Origin: Flaccisagitta enflata | Lineage: Eukaryota > Chaetognatha > Sagittoidea > Aphragmophora | DNA length: 64,000 nt | Reading direction: 5' to 3' | Assembly (NCBI GenBank): GCA_965153355.1 | Contig: OZ231128.1 | Span: 51,460,001-51,524,000 of the forward strand | Shown here: one piece after another, positions 25,716 to 37,685 of the stretch | Numbering within the stretch: position 1 is the stretch's first letter | Layout of the letters: each line of letters begins with the position of its first letter | Made by a program: the position numbers and the translations under genes | Notes under the pieces: model-generated | Database searches by the model: none | What the model was told of the DNA's origin: nothing | Seen by the model: only the letters and a program-made list of their open reading frames with translations

Positions 25716-25974
25716 AAATAGCTATTATCAAGTTTTTTGTTTTATTTTTCCTTTTGGTAACAGCCGCTTTAAAAAGATCAGTGGAGACAGAGTGAAAAAA
25801 AAGGATCAGACAGAGCCAGAATTTGACAGACGGATCTATAAGAACAAGACCGATCAGGCATGATGTGTCCTGAGTCACTGCGTGGAGGGAACTTCGCGCT
25901 GAATGTGTTTGATAGGGGGGGACAGGCAGAGAGACTGCTTGTCCTGCTGATATAACAGTCAAAAGGCTTTCTCA

Positions 25975-26066
25975 AAACACACGGACAAACAGACCAGCCG
26001 ACCAATCGACAGACTGACCGACCGACGGACAGACCCTCTTGTCGAGATGCGAGGACGCATCTTAAA
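25975..26066 (+). mobile_element. HX-like 3' part, AGATGCG subfamily
   Basis: GACCGACCGACGGACAGACC tract, then a hairpin with arms AGATGCG and CGCATCT (7 bp, loop AGGA) followed by TAAAA. It is a different stem sequence from the other subfamilies and pairs perfectly. Confidence 0.55.
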
Positions 26067-26179
26067 AGAGACAGCACACAATCGGAGGAGAGATCAAAGA
26101 ATGAAAAGAAAAGAAAGAAAAAATGGAAGGGTGGATTTGGTTCGTCACGAGAATGTCTTTGGATGGGACAAATTCTTTC

Positions 26180-26745
26180 GCGTGACTGACGACTGGCGAC
26201 TCGCGAGGCGTTGAAAAGCGTGGCGTAGGAAAGCGTGGCGTAGAAAAGTGTGCCTGGTTGTATGCAGTAATTGGCGACTCGCGAGGCGTAGAAAAGTGTG
26301 GCGTAGAAAAGCGTGGCGTAGAAAAGCGTGGCGTAGAAAAGCGTGGCCTGGTTATATGCTGTAATTGGCGACTCGCGAGGCGTATAAAAGCGTGGCATAG
26401 AAAAACGTGGCCTGGTTTTGCAGTAATTGGCAACTCACGAGGCGTATTAAAGCGTGGTGTAAAAAAGAGTGGCCTGGTTTTGCAGTAATTGGCGACTCAG
26501 GAGGCGTCGAAAAGAGTGGCCTGGTTATATGCAGTAATTGGCGATTTGCGTGGCGTAGAAAAGCGTGGCGTGATAAAGCGTGGTGTACAAAGGCGTGGCC
26601 TGGTTATATGCAGTAATTGGCGATTTGCGTGGCGTATTAAAGCGTGGCGTGTTAAAGCGTGGCGTAGAACAGCGTGGCTTGGTCTTGCAGTAATTGGCGA
26701 TTTGCGTAGCTAAGCGTGGTAAAGCTGATCTGAGCATAGCTTAGC
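26180..26745. repeat. ~70-bp minisatellite with nested 15-bp repeats
   Basis: Units contain GCAGTAATTGGCGACTCGCG or GCGATTTGCGTGG, followed by one to four copies of GTAGAAAAGCGTGGC and GGCCTGGTTATAT. About eight units. The frames across it encode repeated RGVEKRGVEK-like and minus TPRFSTPRFS-like peptides and are shadows. Confidence 0.92.
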
Positions 26746-26952
26746 GCCAACTGACGAACCATGTATGTTATGGTACAGCATGGCAACATGACGAACACTG
26801 ACGAACCATGTATGTTATGGTACTGCATGCTGGTGCTGTTGTTCGACCTCCGCGCGGTGCCAGCGGAAGCACTTCGGTGACAAACAGAGCAACGGGGCCT
26901 TTGGAAACAAGACTGGGGTGGAAAGCGAGAGCCGTACACTGGAGTCGTTTTT

Positions 26953-27675
26953 ATGGGCAACGGAGTGGGGAGGGACCAGCCGACTCTCTCACCTCCTAAA
27001 ACAAGTGCAAGGCCAGGGCCTTCTTGGTCCGACGATAGGAAGGAGGTGTCAAGCCAGGACGAAAGAAGAAGAAGGACGACCGAGATAAGGATGAGTCTTC
27101 AATCAATCCATCCAAATCCCGGCCCTCGAGACAAAACCGAAGAAGGGAGGAAAAGGCGAATGGAAAGGAAGAAAGCAGCAAGGATAAGGAAGAGAGAGGC
27201 TAGGGCGTCGCAAAGGAGAGAAGAAGCTGCAGGCCGAAGTAAGGAGGAGTTGGTAGTGGTGACGTGGAATGTGCAGGGGATGTCGTTGAGAGGGTGGTGG
27301 TAGAGGAAGGCGAAGTGTGTGGCGAAAAGTGCGGTGGATGAGAAGTGGGATGCGGTGCTGCTGAGTGAGGTGAGGGCAGATGGTGAAGGGGTGGTGTGGA
27401 TGGGCCAGGACGAACAGCTCACTGCAATAATACACGGTGACAAAGCTGCCATCATGTTGAGGGGGGAGCTGTTAAAGCGGTGGTGTGAAGGTGGACAGAA
27501 GAAGAAGATGTCCAGGAGAACTGTGTCGGTGAAAGTGGACGGAGTGGTCCTGGTTTCAACTTACATGCCAGTGAGTGGGAGCCCGGAAGTGGAAGTGGAA
27601 GAAGCGAGGGAGGTGTTACTGGAACATGTGGAGTGGGCAGAGGAGAAAGAGATCTTGGTGGTGGGGGGGATGTGA
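26953..27675 (+). pseudogene. Retrotransposon N-terminus and AP endonuclease (interrupted)
   Basis: The first ATG of the open frame is at 26953, about 120 bp inside the element. The N-terminal ~90 residues are Arg/Lys-rich and contain IHPNPGP at about 27106-27127. Those last four residues match the end of ribosome-skipping 2A motifs, but the usual acidic residues before it are missing. Endonuclease motifs follow: TWNVQGM (about 27261), LLSEV (about 27358), LVSTYMPVSG (about 27549) and ILVVGGD at the end. A TAG at 27301-27303 interrupts the frame, which then continues unchanged to 27675. A single-base difference in the G run around 27660-27670 then shifts the frame into the downstream ORF. By family logic this part would nick the target DNA. 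Confidence 0.85.
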
Positions 27676-30251
27676 ATGCGCATGTGGGTGGAGGGAGTCA
27701 GAGGCCGGGGGTAAGTGGTCGGTTTGGGCTACGGACCTCTAATGCGGCAGGAAGTGGGTTGCTGGAGTGGTTAGATGCCAACGGACTTTGCTGGGTGAAC
27801 TCGTTCTTCAATCACAAACGACGTGGGACATGGTTTTCCCACATTCATCGCCAGTGGTATGAACTGGACGGCTTCATCATGAGGGAAGGACAGAGACATC
27901 GCCATGCCAGAAAAATGAGGACGGTGGCGGAATCAACGTTGTCAGATCACAAGCCGAAAAAGTTGGTCGTGGATGTCAGACAAAAAAAGTGGAAAAGGCC
28001 TTTTGTCAGCAAGCGGACCCCAAGAATAAGGTGGGAAGCGTTGAAAGTGGAGGCAGTGGAAGAAAGGTTCAAGGAAACAATTGAAAGGAAAACGGAAGAA
28101 ATGGGAGAAGGAAGAGAGGACTCAACAAGATGGACAGAAATCTCGGAAAATTTGGTGGAGGCAGCCAAGGAAGTCTGTGGGGAGCAGCCTAAGCAAGTCG
28201 AAAACGAGTGGATGCTGAACAAGGAAGAGGAAGATAGAAGTTTGAGAAATGAAATTACGGCGGCACTCGAGCAGAAGAACGAAGCTTTAGAAAGACAAGC
28301 ACGAGGAGAAGCAACAGATGAAGAAATAGAAAGGAAGAAGGAAATACTGAAGGAAGCAAGAAAGAAATGGAAAAGAGAAAGGAAAAGATGGGAGAAAGAG
28401 TGGTGGGAGAGCATCTTGGTCCAATGCGAAATGGCAGCAGGAAGAGGAGATTTGGGTACAATGTACAAGTCACTTAAGAAGTTGGGACAAAGAGGAATTA
28501 AGCAAGTAAAGAAGGCAAACACGATTACTAAAGAAGCTTTCAAAGATCATTTCTCCAAAGTCTCCGCGGAGAGATTCGAAAACCCCCCTGAAGAAATTGC
28601 GAAAGCGGTGGAAGAGGCGGAGGATTTGAGGAACGACCCAAGGACAGACGCTTGGAGACAACGACTGAATGCGCCGCCGGAAAGGGAGGAAATTAGGAAG
28701 GAGATGAGAGCAATGAAGGATGGAGCACCAGGAGAAGATGGGGCGAGAATTAGATATATACTAAGCGGAGGAGAAAAGACGGAAGAAGCAATAATTGAGC
28801 TGGTGAGATACATGTGGGAAAACGGTTCAGACAAGTGGGAAGATTCCCTGAAAAGGGGCCTGATCGTCCCACTTTACAAGATGAAGGGAGATAAGGAAAG
28901 CCCAGACAATCATAGGGGAGTGTGTCTCCTGTCGATGGGAAGAAGGATCGTGGCAAGAATCGTGGCAACAAGAGTGGGAGAATGGGCGGAAGGAATGAAC
29001 TTGTTGGACGATAATCAAGCTGGTTTCAGGCCAGGAAGATCGACGGCGGATGCGACACAGATAATGGTAAGGATGCAGGAGGACGGGGTGGACTTAAGGA
29101 AGAGAGGAGGAGGGAACGAAGATGGATTTGTCCCGGCGGCGAGATTGCTGGATTTGAGGAAGGCCTATCCTCGGGTGAATAAGGCTGCGTTGTGGATGCT
29201 GTTGCAAAGATATGGTCTGAATGGAAACTTTTTGCGGCTGATCCAAGACTTGCATGAATCGACGGAATATGTGGTGTTGGGGAAAGAGGGAAACTCGGAT
29301 CCTTGGGTCCCCGAAAGAGGTCTTACGGAAGGGTGTCCATCTTCCCCTGGATTGTTCAACATCTACCACCAGGCGGTCATGAGGATAGCAAAGAAGGAAA
29401 GGGAAAAGAAAGCAGTGGAAGATGGAAGGACGGCAGGGCTAGTGGTGAAATGGGTGCCCGGCAGTGCTTTTCCGACGGCAAAGACGTGGGAGAAGAAATG
29501 CATGGAAGCGGTGGCAGTTACAATTGAGAAGTCATTGTTTGCCGACGACACGACAGCAGTGGGTGAGAAAAAGGAATTGGAGGAAGGATTGAAAGCGACA
29601 AAGATGGTAATGGGAAAATTCGAGGAACGCAACAATGACGACAAGGAAGAGGCAGTGGATTTTGGTGCAGAGGGAAGTGGTGAAATCAGGATGCTTGGAT
29701 CATGGCTAGGATGGAAAGAGGACGTGGACAACAGACTTAAAAGAGCGGGAAAAGCGTGGGGAAAGTTGAAAGGCCGAATGGTTGGTTCAAAGATGTCGAA
29801 GAGAATGCAAGCGAGGGTGGTGGAAACGTGTGTGGAGTCGGCGCTGCTGTTTGACTGTCAGGTGCGAGTGTGGTATGTGGGTGAGTTGAAAAGGATGCAA
29901 AGTTTTATGGACCGAATCTATCGTTATGTGTGGAGTCGAAAGACGAAGCCGCCGCTGATACAAATGCAAGAAGAAGGGCGGAACATGTATGATGTAAGGA
30001 AGGATTTAGGCGTGGCGTCGTTGCGACTGAAAGTGGAAAAACGCGTGTTGGAGAGAATCGGCCATGTGTTTCGTATGGAAGATGATAGAATGACAAAGGC
30101 GTGTGTGCTGGGATGGATGGAGGAGTTGGAGAATCATGAGAAAGCACCAGGAAGAAGCAAGAAGACAGTTACGTACTGGAAGAGACTAATCAGAGAAGCA
30201 GGAATGGACAGTACGGACATGGAGTGGTTGACAAAGGATCGGAAAATATGA
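27633..30251 (+). pseudogene. Retrotransposon endonuclease C-terminus and reverse transcriptase
   Basis: Real homology begins near residue 10 of this 872-codon frame, after the shift in the G run. GDVNAHVG (residues 12-19) is the endonuclease GDxN motif. WYELDGFI and SDHKP (104-108) complete the endonuclease, SDH carrying the catalytic His. A Lys/Glu-rich, coiled-coil-like linker spans about 120-350. The RT palm runs from about 350: RRGLIVPLYK-like block (about 408-416), NQAGFRPGRST, LLDLRKAYPRVN with catalytic Asp507, LTEGCPSSPGLFN, and SLFADDT with Asp638-Asp639. The thumb and C-terminal part contain RIGHVFRMEDDRMTKA, a block common in related elements. It stops at TGA 30249-30251, and the same frame stays open beyond. 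The residues needed for catalysis are intact. Confidence 0.92.
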
Positions 30252-30752
30252 AAAGGAAAGGTCTCGGACAGAATTAAGCACTTGAGAAGGTGGGAAGAAA
30301 GCAAAGGAAAGAGGTGGAGCGGGGAGGCGGTGGACAGAAATGAGATCTATGTGAATGTGGAAGTGTATGACTGCAGAGTCTGCGGAAGAGTGTGTAAGTC
30401 AAAAGCGGGGTTGGTCAACCACAGGAGGCGAATGCATGAGGAGTCCAAAGTAAAGAAGAAATTTGTGTGTGAAAAGTGCGGCAAAGAATGCAAGAAAGCT
30501 TCAGAACTAAAGAATCATGGGAAAGTGTGTGGTGGAGCCGTGGCCAGCTCGAATGATAGAGTAAAGTGTGTATGTGGAAGTGAATATGCGCGAACGTATT
30601 TCCGGAAGCACCGCAAAAATTGCGCCGCGTGGCAAGGACAGCAAGTCGAAGAGGTGGCGAGGCCAGCGGCCGCAAGGGGGCAATGTCCGGATTGTGGAAA
30701 GTGGATGAGAAAAGATAACCTGGCAAGACACAAAAGGGAAGCATGTCGTTAA
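30252..30752 (+). pseudogene. C-terminal zinc-finger region of the retrotransposon
   Basis: It is in the same frame as the RT, separated only by the single TGA, so it is most likely the end of the same protein (an ATG at 30282 would also allow separate expression). Four Cys/His clusters are visible: CRVCGRVC with HRRRMH (C2H2), CEKCGKEC with HGKVC (C2HC), CVCGS with HRKNC (C2HC-like), and CPDCGKW with HKREAC (C2HC). Such fingers probably bind nucleic acid, for template or target recognition. A multi-finger tail after the RT in an AP-endonuclease element is uncommon in my experience. It is not a host transcription factor, because it lies inside the element's target duplication. Confidence 0.82.
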
Positions 30753-30838
30753 CCAAGAAGAGTGGCAGGTCCCTAACGGGGACGAAACGCCTATCACGAT
30801 CACGATCACGATCACGATCACGATTATGGTACTGCATG

Positions 30839-31760
30839 GCAACATGAAAAACACTGACGAACCATGTATGATATGCTTACAGCATGGCAACCTGCTTTGT
30901 GAAGCAGCTTGGTGTAGCGTGTCGTGGTAAAGCAAATCGATGCGTGATTAAGTTTGGCGTAAAAAGAGTGACATTGTAATATTGCTAATATTGTGATGAG
31001 TTACATCGCGTTGTGCAAGTGGTGAAGCGTATCGTGGTCGATTTGTGGCCATGACTCAGTATAGCGTACTATGGAGGTGGCTAACGTGAGTGGATGGGCG
31101 ATTCTTCAAACTTCTTTTCGACGCTGCAACTTTCTTTGCGGGAGGCGTTCTTAGTTTCTAGTTTTAGCACATTATCCCAAATCTGATCGTACACTATCAA
31201 TTTTTCGTCAGCCTATCAGTTTAACGCACTGAGTCAAATCTCATAGCGGAAGGCATGAGGAAGACATTAACCTCTAGTAAGTCCAGCAAACTAACTTATG
31301 GTACTTGGTAATTGGCAATTATTATACGGAAAGTTGGGCGTGAGAAGCTAAAATCTCGCCACAAAAGACATGCGGGCAAACATTGTTGTCAACTTAGCGC
31401 TAATTACATTTGCTGAGCACCACAATAAGAATTAGATTATTAGAATGCATTGTCATCAAAACATTAGAAAGTGAGTGCTAGAGCTTGTTAGCTTTATCCT
31501 TCTACCTGGGACAAGTGATTTCGATCAATTAGCACCTTTTGCGCGAGTAACTTAATACGAAAACAATGAAACGAATACAAGCCAGTTTCAACTTTACCAA
31601 TGAGCTAAATCTTGATTATTTTCTGGGGTGATTTTCATAAACACAGTCTTAAAACATAGCGCTGATATTGCGACCAACCGAATGACAGATCACGACACAA
31701 AAATGAAAAATGAGAGACCACCGGCAAAATTGTTTTCAAAAAAAGTTTAAACATTACCAC
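30839..31760. other. Continuation of the retrotransposon's target region; otherwise unassigned
   Basis: The first ~250 bp continue the GACGAACCATGTATGATATG and GGCGTAAAAAG-type repeats found left of the retrotransposon. The rest shows no coding region or repeat I can support. Confidence 0.45.
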
Positions 31761-31764
31761 CAAA

Positions 31765-31767
<3 letters not shown>

Positions 31768-31863
<96 letters not shown>

Positions 31864-31992
31864 AAGAAGGAAATGAAGAAATCCAAATTTTTAGATAAGA
31901 ATAGATCAAAATGAGCAATTTGATGAAGATGGACAGATGAAAAAACGCAACAGTCAAAAATAGGGAGAAACAGAGAGAAAAAGAGGAAAAAT

Positions 31993-32024
<32 letters not shown>

Positions 32025-32080
32025 AGAAGAGAGAGAGAGAAAGAGAAAGAGAGAGATATTCCCTTTTTTTCCTCTCTCTC
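31768..32080. repeat. (GA)n microsatellite with a second GA-rich tract
   Basis: Pure GA at 31768-31862 and interrupted GA/GAAA at about 31965-32056, followed by CT at 32073-32086. Purine-rich GGA/GAA sequence continues to about 32350. Frames here are Ser/Leu shadows. Confidence 0.95.
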
Positions 32081-32359
32081 TCTCTTTCGCGTTGAGACGC
32101 AAACTTGGTGGTAAGAGAAGCGAAGAAAGAGCGGAGGAAAATAGGAGGAATTGGAGGAGGGAGAGGAGGAGGAGGAGGAGCAACATAGAGGAAGACGATA
32201 GAAGAAAAAAAAAAGAAAATAAAGGAAAAAATGAGGAGAGGAGAAAAAGTAAAGGGAAAGAGAGAGATTGGTAGGCGACCGGGGAAAAGCGAGAGTAGAG
32301 GGAGGTTTTTTTTCCTCTCAAGGAGAAAAAAAGGAAGGAAGGAGGAGAAGCAAGGAATA

Positions 32360-33390
32360 ATAATGATGTCATTTAAGGAAATGGTCATTGGTACTCTACC
32401 GTCTACCGTTTAGAAAGGACATGGACCTGCTCAGGTGTCCTTTCAAATCTAAGTCAATGGTACTCCATCAAATGAAGGACAGTCATCTCACTGAGCTGCA
32501 AGGGTGGCTTGGAAAAGTGACCTGTTAGAAGTTGAGATTTGGAGGCTGTCTGGTTGTTTAATCAAACATCAAAGTTACACATCATTGGTCATGGACACAT
32601 CACTGCGGCTTTTAAATGGTTTCAACTTGAAACTTTCAAGCACCTATTCAGGCCTGTATTTGGCCTCATCTGACTTCAGAATGTGACACTTTGAGTCACC
32701 TTATCCTTGTTTCATGGTAGCTTTTTCTTATCTAATCTATGAAGGCATAGCAAGAATACAGATTGGAACAAGCAAGTCGTCAAATAGGTAAGCAAGCCAG
32801 CAAGAATGATATTTGGACTTTTGGAGCCTTGCCACTTCTTGATCTGCAGACATCTGCAACATAGAACTTTGGAAAAAACTCTGGATATATGTTGAGCGAC
32901 GCCGTAGGCGTAGCTACATATGTTGTGAAAAAAAGAATGAGGTCTTCCCGCCGATGGTTCTGACCCAATAACGAATGTTTACTTAATGTGTCACACGGTA
33001 ACTCCACTAGCTAAAAAGTTTTACCCCGGTGCCTATAATTGAAGACCAAATGACTAAAAAGAAACCAAAAAGAGGAAAGTCCAGATGAAATCAAAGAGCG
33101 TCCGCTGTACAGTGTGGCGCATAAAGAAGAGAACACTATTGAATGTCGCATTAATAAAGAAATGAATGTTTATTCAAGAGCATAAGATTTTTAGAAAATA
33201 AATGGAATGCGAATAAGCAGAATATTTTTGATTGATTCATCTTGATTTGGCAGATCTTTATAGACTAGGTATAAACAATTGCATGATAAAAACAATAGGG
33301 AAATTTCTGATATGCAGCTTAAAATATAAAGAATTATCTATTGTTTCAATAGAAAATCCCAGTTTTGTACAATTAGTTTGGTTACCATGT
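32360..33390. other. Unassigned DNA
   Basis: No convincing ORF, tandem repeat or inverted ends. Short frames (32504-32686, 32780-33007 minus) have no recognised motif. Confidence 0.4.
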
Positions 33391-33748
33391 TTTTAGTCAC
33401 TTGCACGCAACTCTATACCTTGCCGTGTTGGTCGGTAGGTTGGTCCAAAATATTGTAAAAATTTCGACTTCTTTAGGTAATTTAAGGTATTTTAGGGTAC
33501 TTCAGGGTACTTCAGGCTACTTTAGGGTACTTTAGGGTACTTTAGGGTACTTTGAGTACTAATTACTCTTAGTGCTTATGGTGCATTAGGGTAATTTTGG
33601 GTATTTTCAGTAATTTTTGGGTATTTTGGGTATTTTAGGTACTGTATTGTGTTGTATCAATATTGTATCGATATTGTATCGATATTGTATCGATATCATA
33701 TTGATATTGTATTGATATTGTATCATTACATATCGCGCGGCCTTGAAG
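33391..33748 (-). mobile_element. HX element, A-type with different tandem cores
   Basis: Plus-strand order: TTTTAGTCACTTGCACGCAAC, TATACCTTGCCGTGTTGG, a TTAGGGTACT ~10-bp array (33480-33650), an ATTGTATCGAT array (33650-33730) and GCGCGGCCTTG. The layout equals A-type copies, but both core repeats differ from theirs. Confidence 0.6.
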
Positions 33749-33749
33749 G

Positions 33750-34965
33750 GGAGGAGGGTCATTGTTAACATTTTTGACCATTTTTGACTATCTTTTTACA
33801 GGCACCCATGTTTTTACTCTTTTTTTTTTGTCATTTCCAGATCCACGCTACTGTTGCCCTCTTGAGCTTGCTTAGATAAAAAGAATTGAGCAAATTTTAA
33901 GATTTCCTAATAGAATTATACAAAATCTTAAACAGTTTGAATGGTTTTGCATTTTTGAAATCTCAAACCATACAAATGATTTGCATATTCTTATCATTTC
34001 TATAGATTGTAGCCCAAATCAACATCTTTCTCCAACTATCTAGGGAAAAAATATATCTACACCTTCTACAAAAAATGTATCCACTTCAAGAAATGTTAGA
34101 TAGATTTCTAGAAAAACAAATTAAACTTCATCAAGAAATCTTCAAAATGATCTTTAAATCCACATATCTCTGCTTCTAGAGCAGCTTGCACAAAATTAAA
34201 AAAAAGAAACAAAATCATAAAAAAAATTGGAAGGATGAACTCATCCTAGTTTCTGTGGTTTTTTGCGTTTGTAGATGGTATATATAGATATAAACTTATT
34301 CCTAAATTGTAAATTTGCCATGTCATCCTTCATAAATTTGAATAGATTAAAATATTGCTACAAAAACTTTCACAAGAATTTTAGATAAAGAACCAGGTTA
34401 TTTGATATACGAGCACTTTTTGTATAATGATAAAATGAATATTAGGTCATAATGGTCATTGAATCATACCGTACCGGTTTTTTTTATATATATACCCGGT
34501 GATGATATATTTTTTTCTTGGGTAGTAGACAAATACTATTCATCCTTTTGCTGATGTTCACACTATGAATTGATTGTAAAACAAACTGTTCTCTTTTTAA
34601 CGCGCCGCATTTGGATGCTTCGGAAAGAAAAGTAAATGGGGGGAACAAAGTCAAAAGGATAAAGCAAGGAAAAAAACAGATAAATGATAAATAAAAAGGG
34701 GGGGGGGGGTAAAATAGGCAAGTGAAAAAGAAGTGGCAAAAAGAAAAGATTGGAAAGATTGAATAAGAAAAATGAAGATCTAGAAAGATAGGGAAAGGAG
34801 CAAATAAAGTGAAGTATATTGCCAATATTAATGGGAAGAAAGGAAGCAGAGTTACGGGTAGGAAAACAGTCATGAAGGATCGACGTTTTACTTTCATAAA
34901 TAGAATTTAAGGAGAGAGGTGGAAAATACAGGGAGAGAGATAAAATGAAATGGAGGTGAATTTAT
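33750..34965. other. Unassigned AT-rich DNA
   Basis: No protein-like frame. A 137-codon minus frame (34484-34897) is Phe/Pro/Leu-rich with no recognised domain. A G run lies at about 34700. Confidence 0.4.
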
Positions 34966-34969
34966 GAGA

Positions 34970-34971
34970 AC

Positions 34972-35049
<78 letters not shown>
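34970..35049. repeat. (GA)n microsatellite
   Basis: GA repeats with one GAAAGA interruption. Confidence 0.96.
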
Positions 35050-35050
<1 letters not shown>

Positions 35051-35448
35051 GTGGTAAAAATCGGTCTTGAAAATCAAGTCGGACTTGAATTAGAAGTGAT
35101 TCTAAGTGATTCAGCCGTGTTTGTTTGAAATACAACAAAAAAAACCTTTAGATGGAAGATTTTTATTCAAAAAGTAAAAAAATTACAATTCCTTAAACAA
35201 TTTTCACTTTTTACACAAGTCGGTCTTGATAATGAGTCGGTCTTGAAATGCTTTGTGGACGTAGCAAATTTTGGAGCTCCACTACATCCATGCAAAGAGT
35301 TTAGATGAAATAACTGAGAGACGGGAGACAGTTTCATTGGGATGTAATGAAAGGGAGCCGAAAGGCAGTTGGCTGGAACAGACTCAAATACGCAAATAAA
35401 ACAAGGACTGAATAGGGATTGTTTCAACTGTCAATGGATTTCAATGGC

Positions 35449-35598
<150 letters not shown>

Positions 35599-35796
35599 TG
35601 GCGCCGGACGTCAGCAGATGACACACGCGTCGTCAGATTGGCGTGGCAACACATCAGAAATCGAGACCACAAATGGCACAATGTGGTGTTTGTGTATATT
35701 GTGGTACTGCCTACTGGTACGTAGTGGTATATTGTAATACATGCGACGTGCATTTTCTGTTGTCTGTGTGATTTAAATGGTGAATAATATGTAAAC

Positions 35797-36022
<226 letters not shown>

Positions 36023-36144
36023 CTGCGAATATGAGTGTCGTATTTTTTTGTTGGTGCGGCGGGGCAAAAACTCAGATGCAAGAAGAACCCGAATAAAAGT
36101 AAAACGTCAGCAGAGTCTGCTTAGATGGGGTGGAGGCGTTGAAC

Positions 36145-36146
<2 letters not shown>

Positions 36147-36224
<78 letters not shown>
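36147..36224. repeat. (GA)n microsatellite
   Basis: GA repeats, followed by a degenerate GACAGA region to about 36350. Confidence 0.97.
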
Positions 36225-36227
<3 letters not shown>

Positions 36228-36599
36228 ACAGAAAGATTGACAGTGAATGACAATGACAGACACATAGAGATACAGGAACAAACGCAGACAGAGACCGACA
36301 GGTAGACAGAGATGCAGACAGTCAGCAGACAAAAAGACAGACACAGATAGGCCGCAAAAGACAGGAAAAATCGAAAGTTGAGACAGACACTCTACATCAT
36401 TCCCTTCTCTTTCTCTTGCGAGCCGGTTACCCATATGTGAGAGATGCTGAAATAGAAAGCCAAATTCGACAAGAAGAATGGCTAACAGTAACAACTTGAA
36501 AGCAATCCAGTTTACAAGCTTTTGTGATTTGGTTTTCTCTCTTCTTTCTTCTCGTGTTACACTTGACGCGCAACTCAAAACATGACATGATGACGTATA

Positions 36600-36847
36600 A
36601 GTTCCATCAATAATGAATGAATGAACAAATAAGAAAATGAATAAATAGATAAATAAATAAATGAATGAATAAATGGATAAATGAATAAATGAATATAAAT
36701 AAATCAATAAATCAATAAATAAATCAATAAATAAATAAATAAATGGATAAACAAATAAATAAATGAATAAATGAATAAATGAATAAATGAATAAATAAAT
36801 AAATAAATGAATAAATAGATAACTAAATAAATGAAAAAATAAATAGA

Positions 36848-36918
<71 letters not shown>

Positions 36919-36945
36919 ATAGATAAATAAAAAAATAGATAAATG
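36600..36945. repeat. (AAAT)n / (GAAT)n microsatellite
   Basis: AATGAATAAATG-type tetranucleotides, becoming nearly pure AAAT at 36842-36922. Confidence 0.97.
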
Positions 36946-37250
36946 AAGGAAACATCGAGCTAACAGCTCAGTCAAACAATTGACCAAGCTGCCATTTCAC
37001 CTGTTTAGGGAGATTCGTCGAGAAATTGAGCAACAACAACAATACAGAAGCTAAAGTGCTCAAAGGAGCGCCTCAGGTCTCAGACAATACCAACTCCAAA
37101 GAAGTGTCGACGATTTCTAAGGCCGAAAATATCATCTCATGACTAAGGAAGTCATTAGGCGCTTGAATGACGACGCTAAAAATGTGGTCTTAAACAATTA
37201 TCGGCAAATTTTCCGCAAGATCAGGAAATTCTCCAAGAAGGCAAGAAACA

Positions 37251-37685
37251 GGTCACCCAAGGGCAATATATGGTCAGCGATACCCGTTGCCCTGCTTTGC
37301 GTGAAGGAGACGAAGTACTGCAGAACACAGGGGGACTTTTGTTCGTCCATCTGTTGTTTGTTTGGGCCAAATAAGGGTCTAAGAGGGCCAATGTTAGGCC
37401 TGAGGAAGCCAATCAGAGGCCTTGAAAGGCTGATTTGAGGCTTGAGAGAGCTGAAATAAGGCTTGAAAGGCCATGAATGACTGATTTTAAGCCTGAGAGC
37501 GCTAATTTGAGGCTTAGACAAAGGCCGGATTTGAGGTTTTTGAGGCCAGATTTGAGGCCTGACAGGCCGGATTTGAGGCCTAACAGGCTGGTGGGGGGGG
37601 GGGGAATGGACAAACGGACAAATAAACAAAAATCCCCCTGTGTTCTACAGGACTGTGTCCCCTTCTGAGCCGCTGCCCAAAAAAG
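37251..37685. mobile_element. G-tail interspersed repeat, copy 3
   Basis: AAGGGCAATATATGGTCAGC, CCCGTTGCCCTGC, AGAACACAGGGGGACTTTTG, a ~20-bp TTTGAGGCCTGA core, a G run, GGACAAACGGAC, then ATCCCCCTGTGTTCTACAGG and GAGCCGCTGCCC. The AACACAGGGGGA segment is inverted at the far end, so the element has subterminal inverted repeats. Confidence 0.78.

Larger units (their letters stand above)
26830..30823 (+). mobile_element. Full-length non-LTR retrotransposon with 15-bp TSD
   Basis: The 15-bp direct repeat TTATGGTACTGCATG flanks it at 26815-26829 and 30824-30838. Its 3' end is a hexanucleotide tail of about five TCACGA units rather than poly(A). It encodes, in order, an NPGP-containing basic N-terminus, an AP-type endonuclease, a reverse transcriptase and a C-terminal zinc-finger region, with no RNase H recognised. 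The insertion lies in a local tandem repeat (GACGAACCATGTATGTTATG). Two in-frame stops and one frameshift disable it. The clade is not assigned. Confidence 0.93.

Noticed and set aside
30282-30752. Independent host zinc-finger gene
   Set aside because: It is in frame with the RT, ends before the TCACGA tail, and lies inside the retrotransposon's target duplication.
33480-33650. TTAGGGTAC repeats resembling telomeric TTAGGG
   Set aside because: The period is about 10-11 bp (TTAGGGTACT), not six, and it lies inside an HX element.
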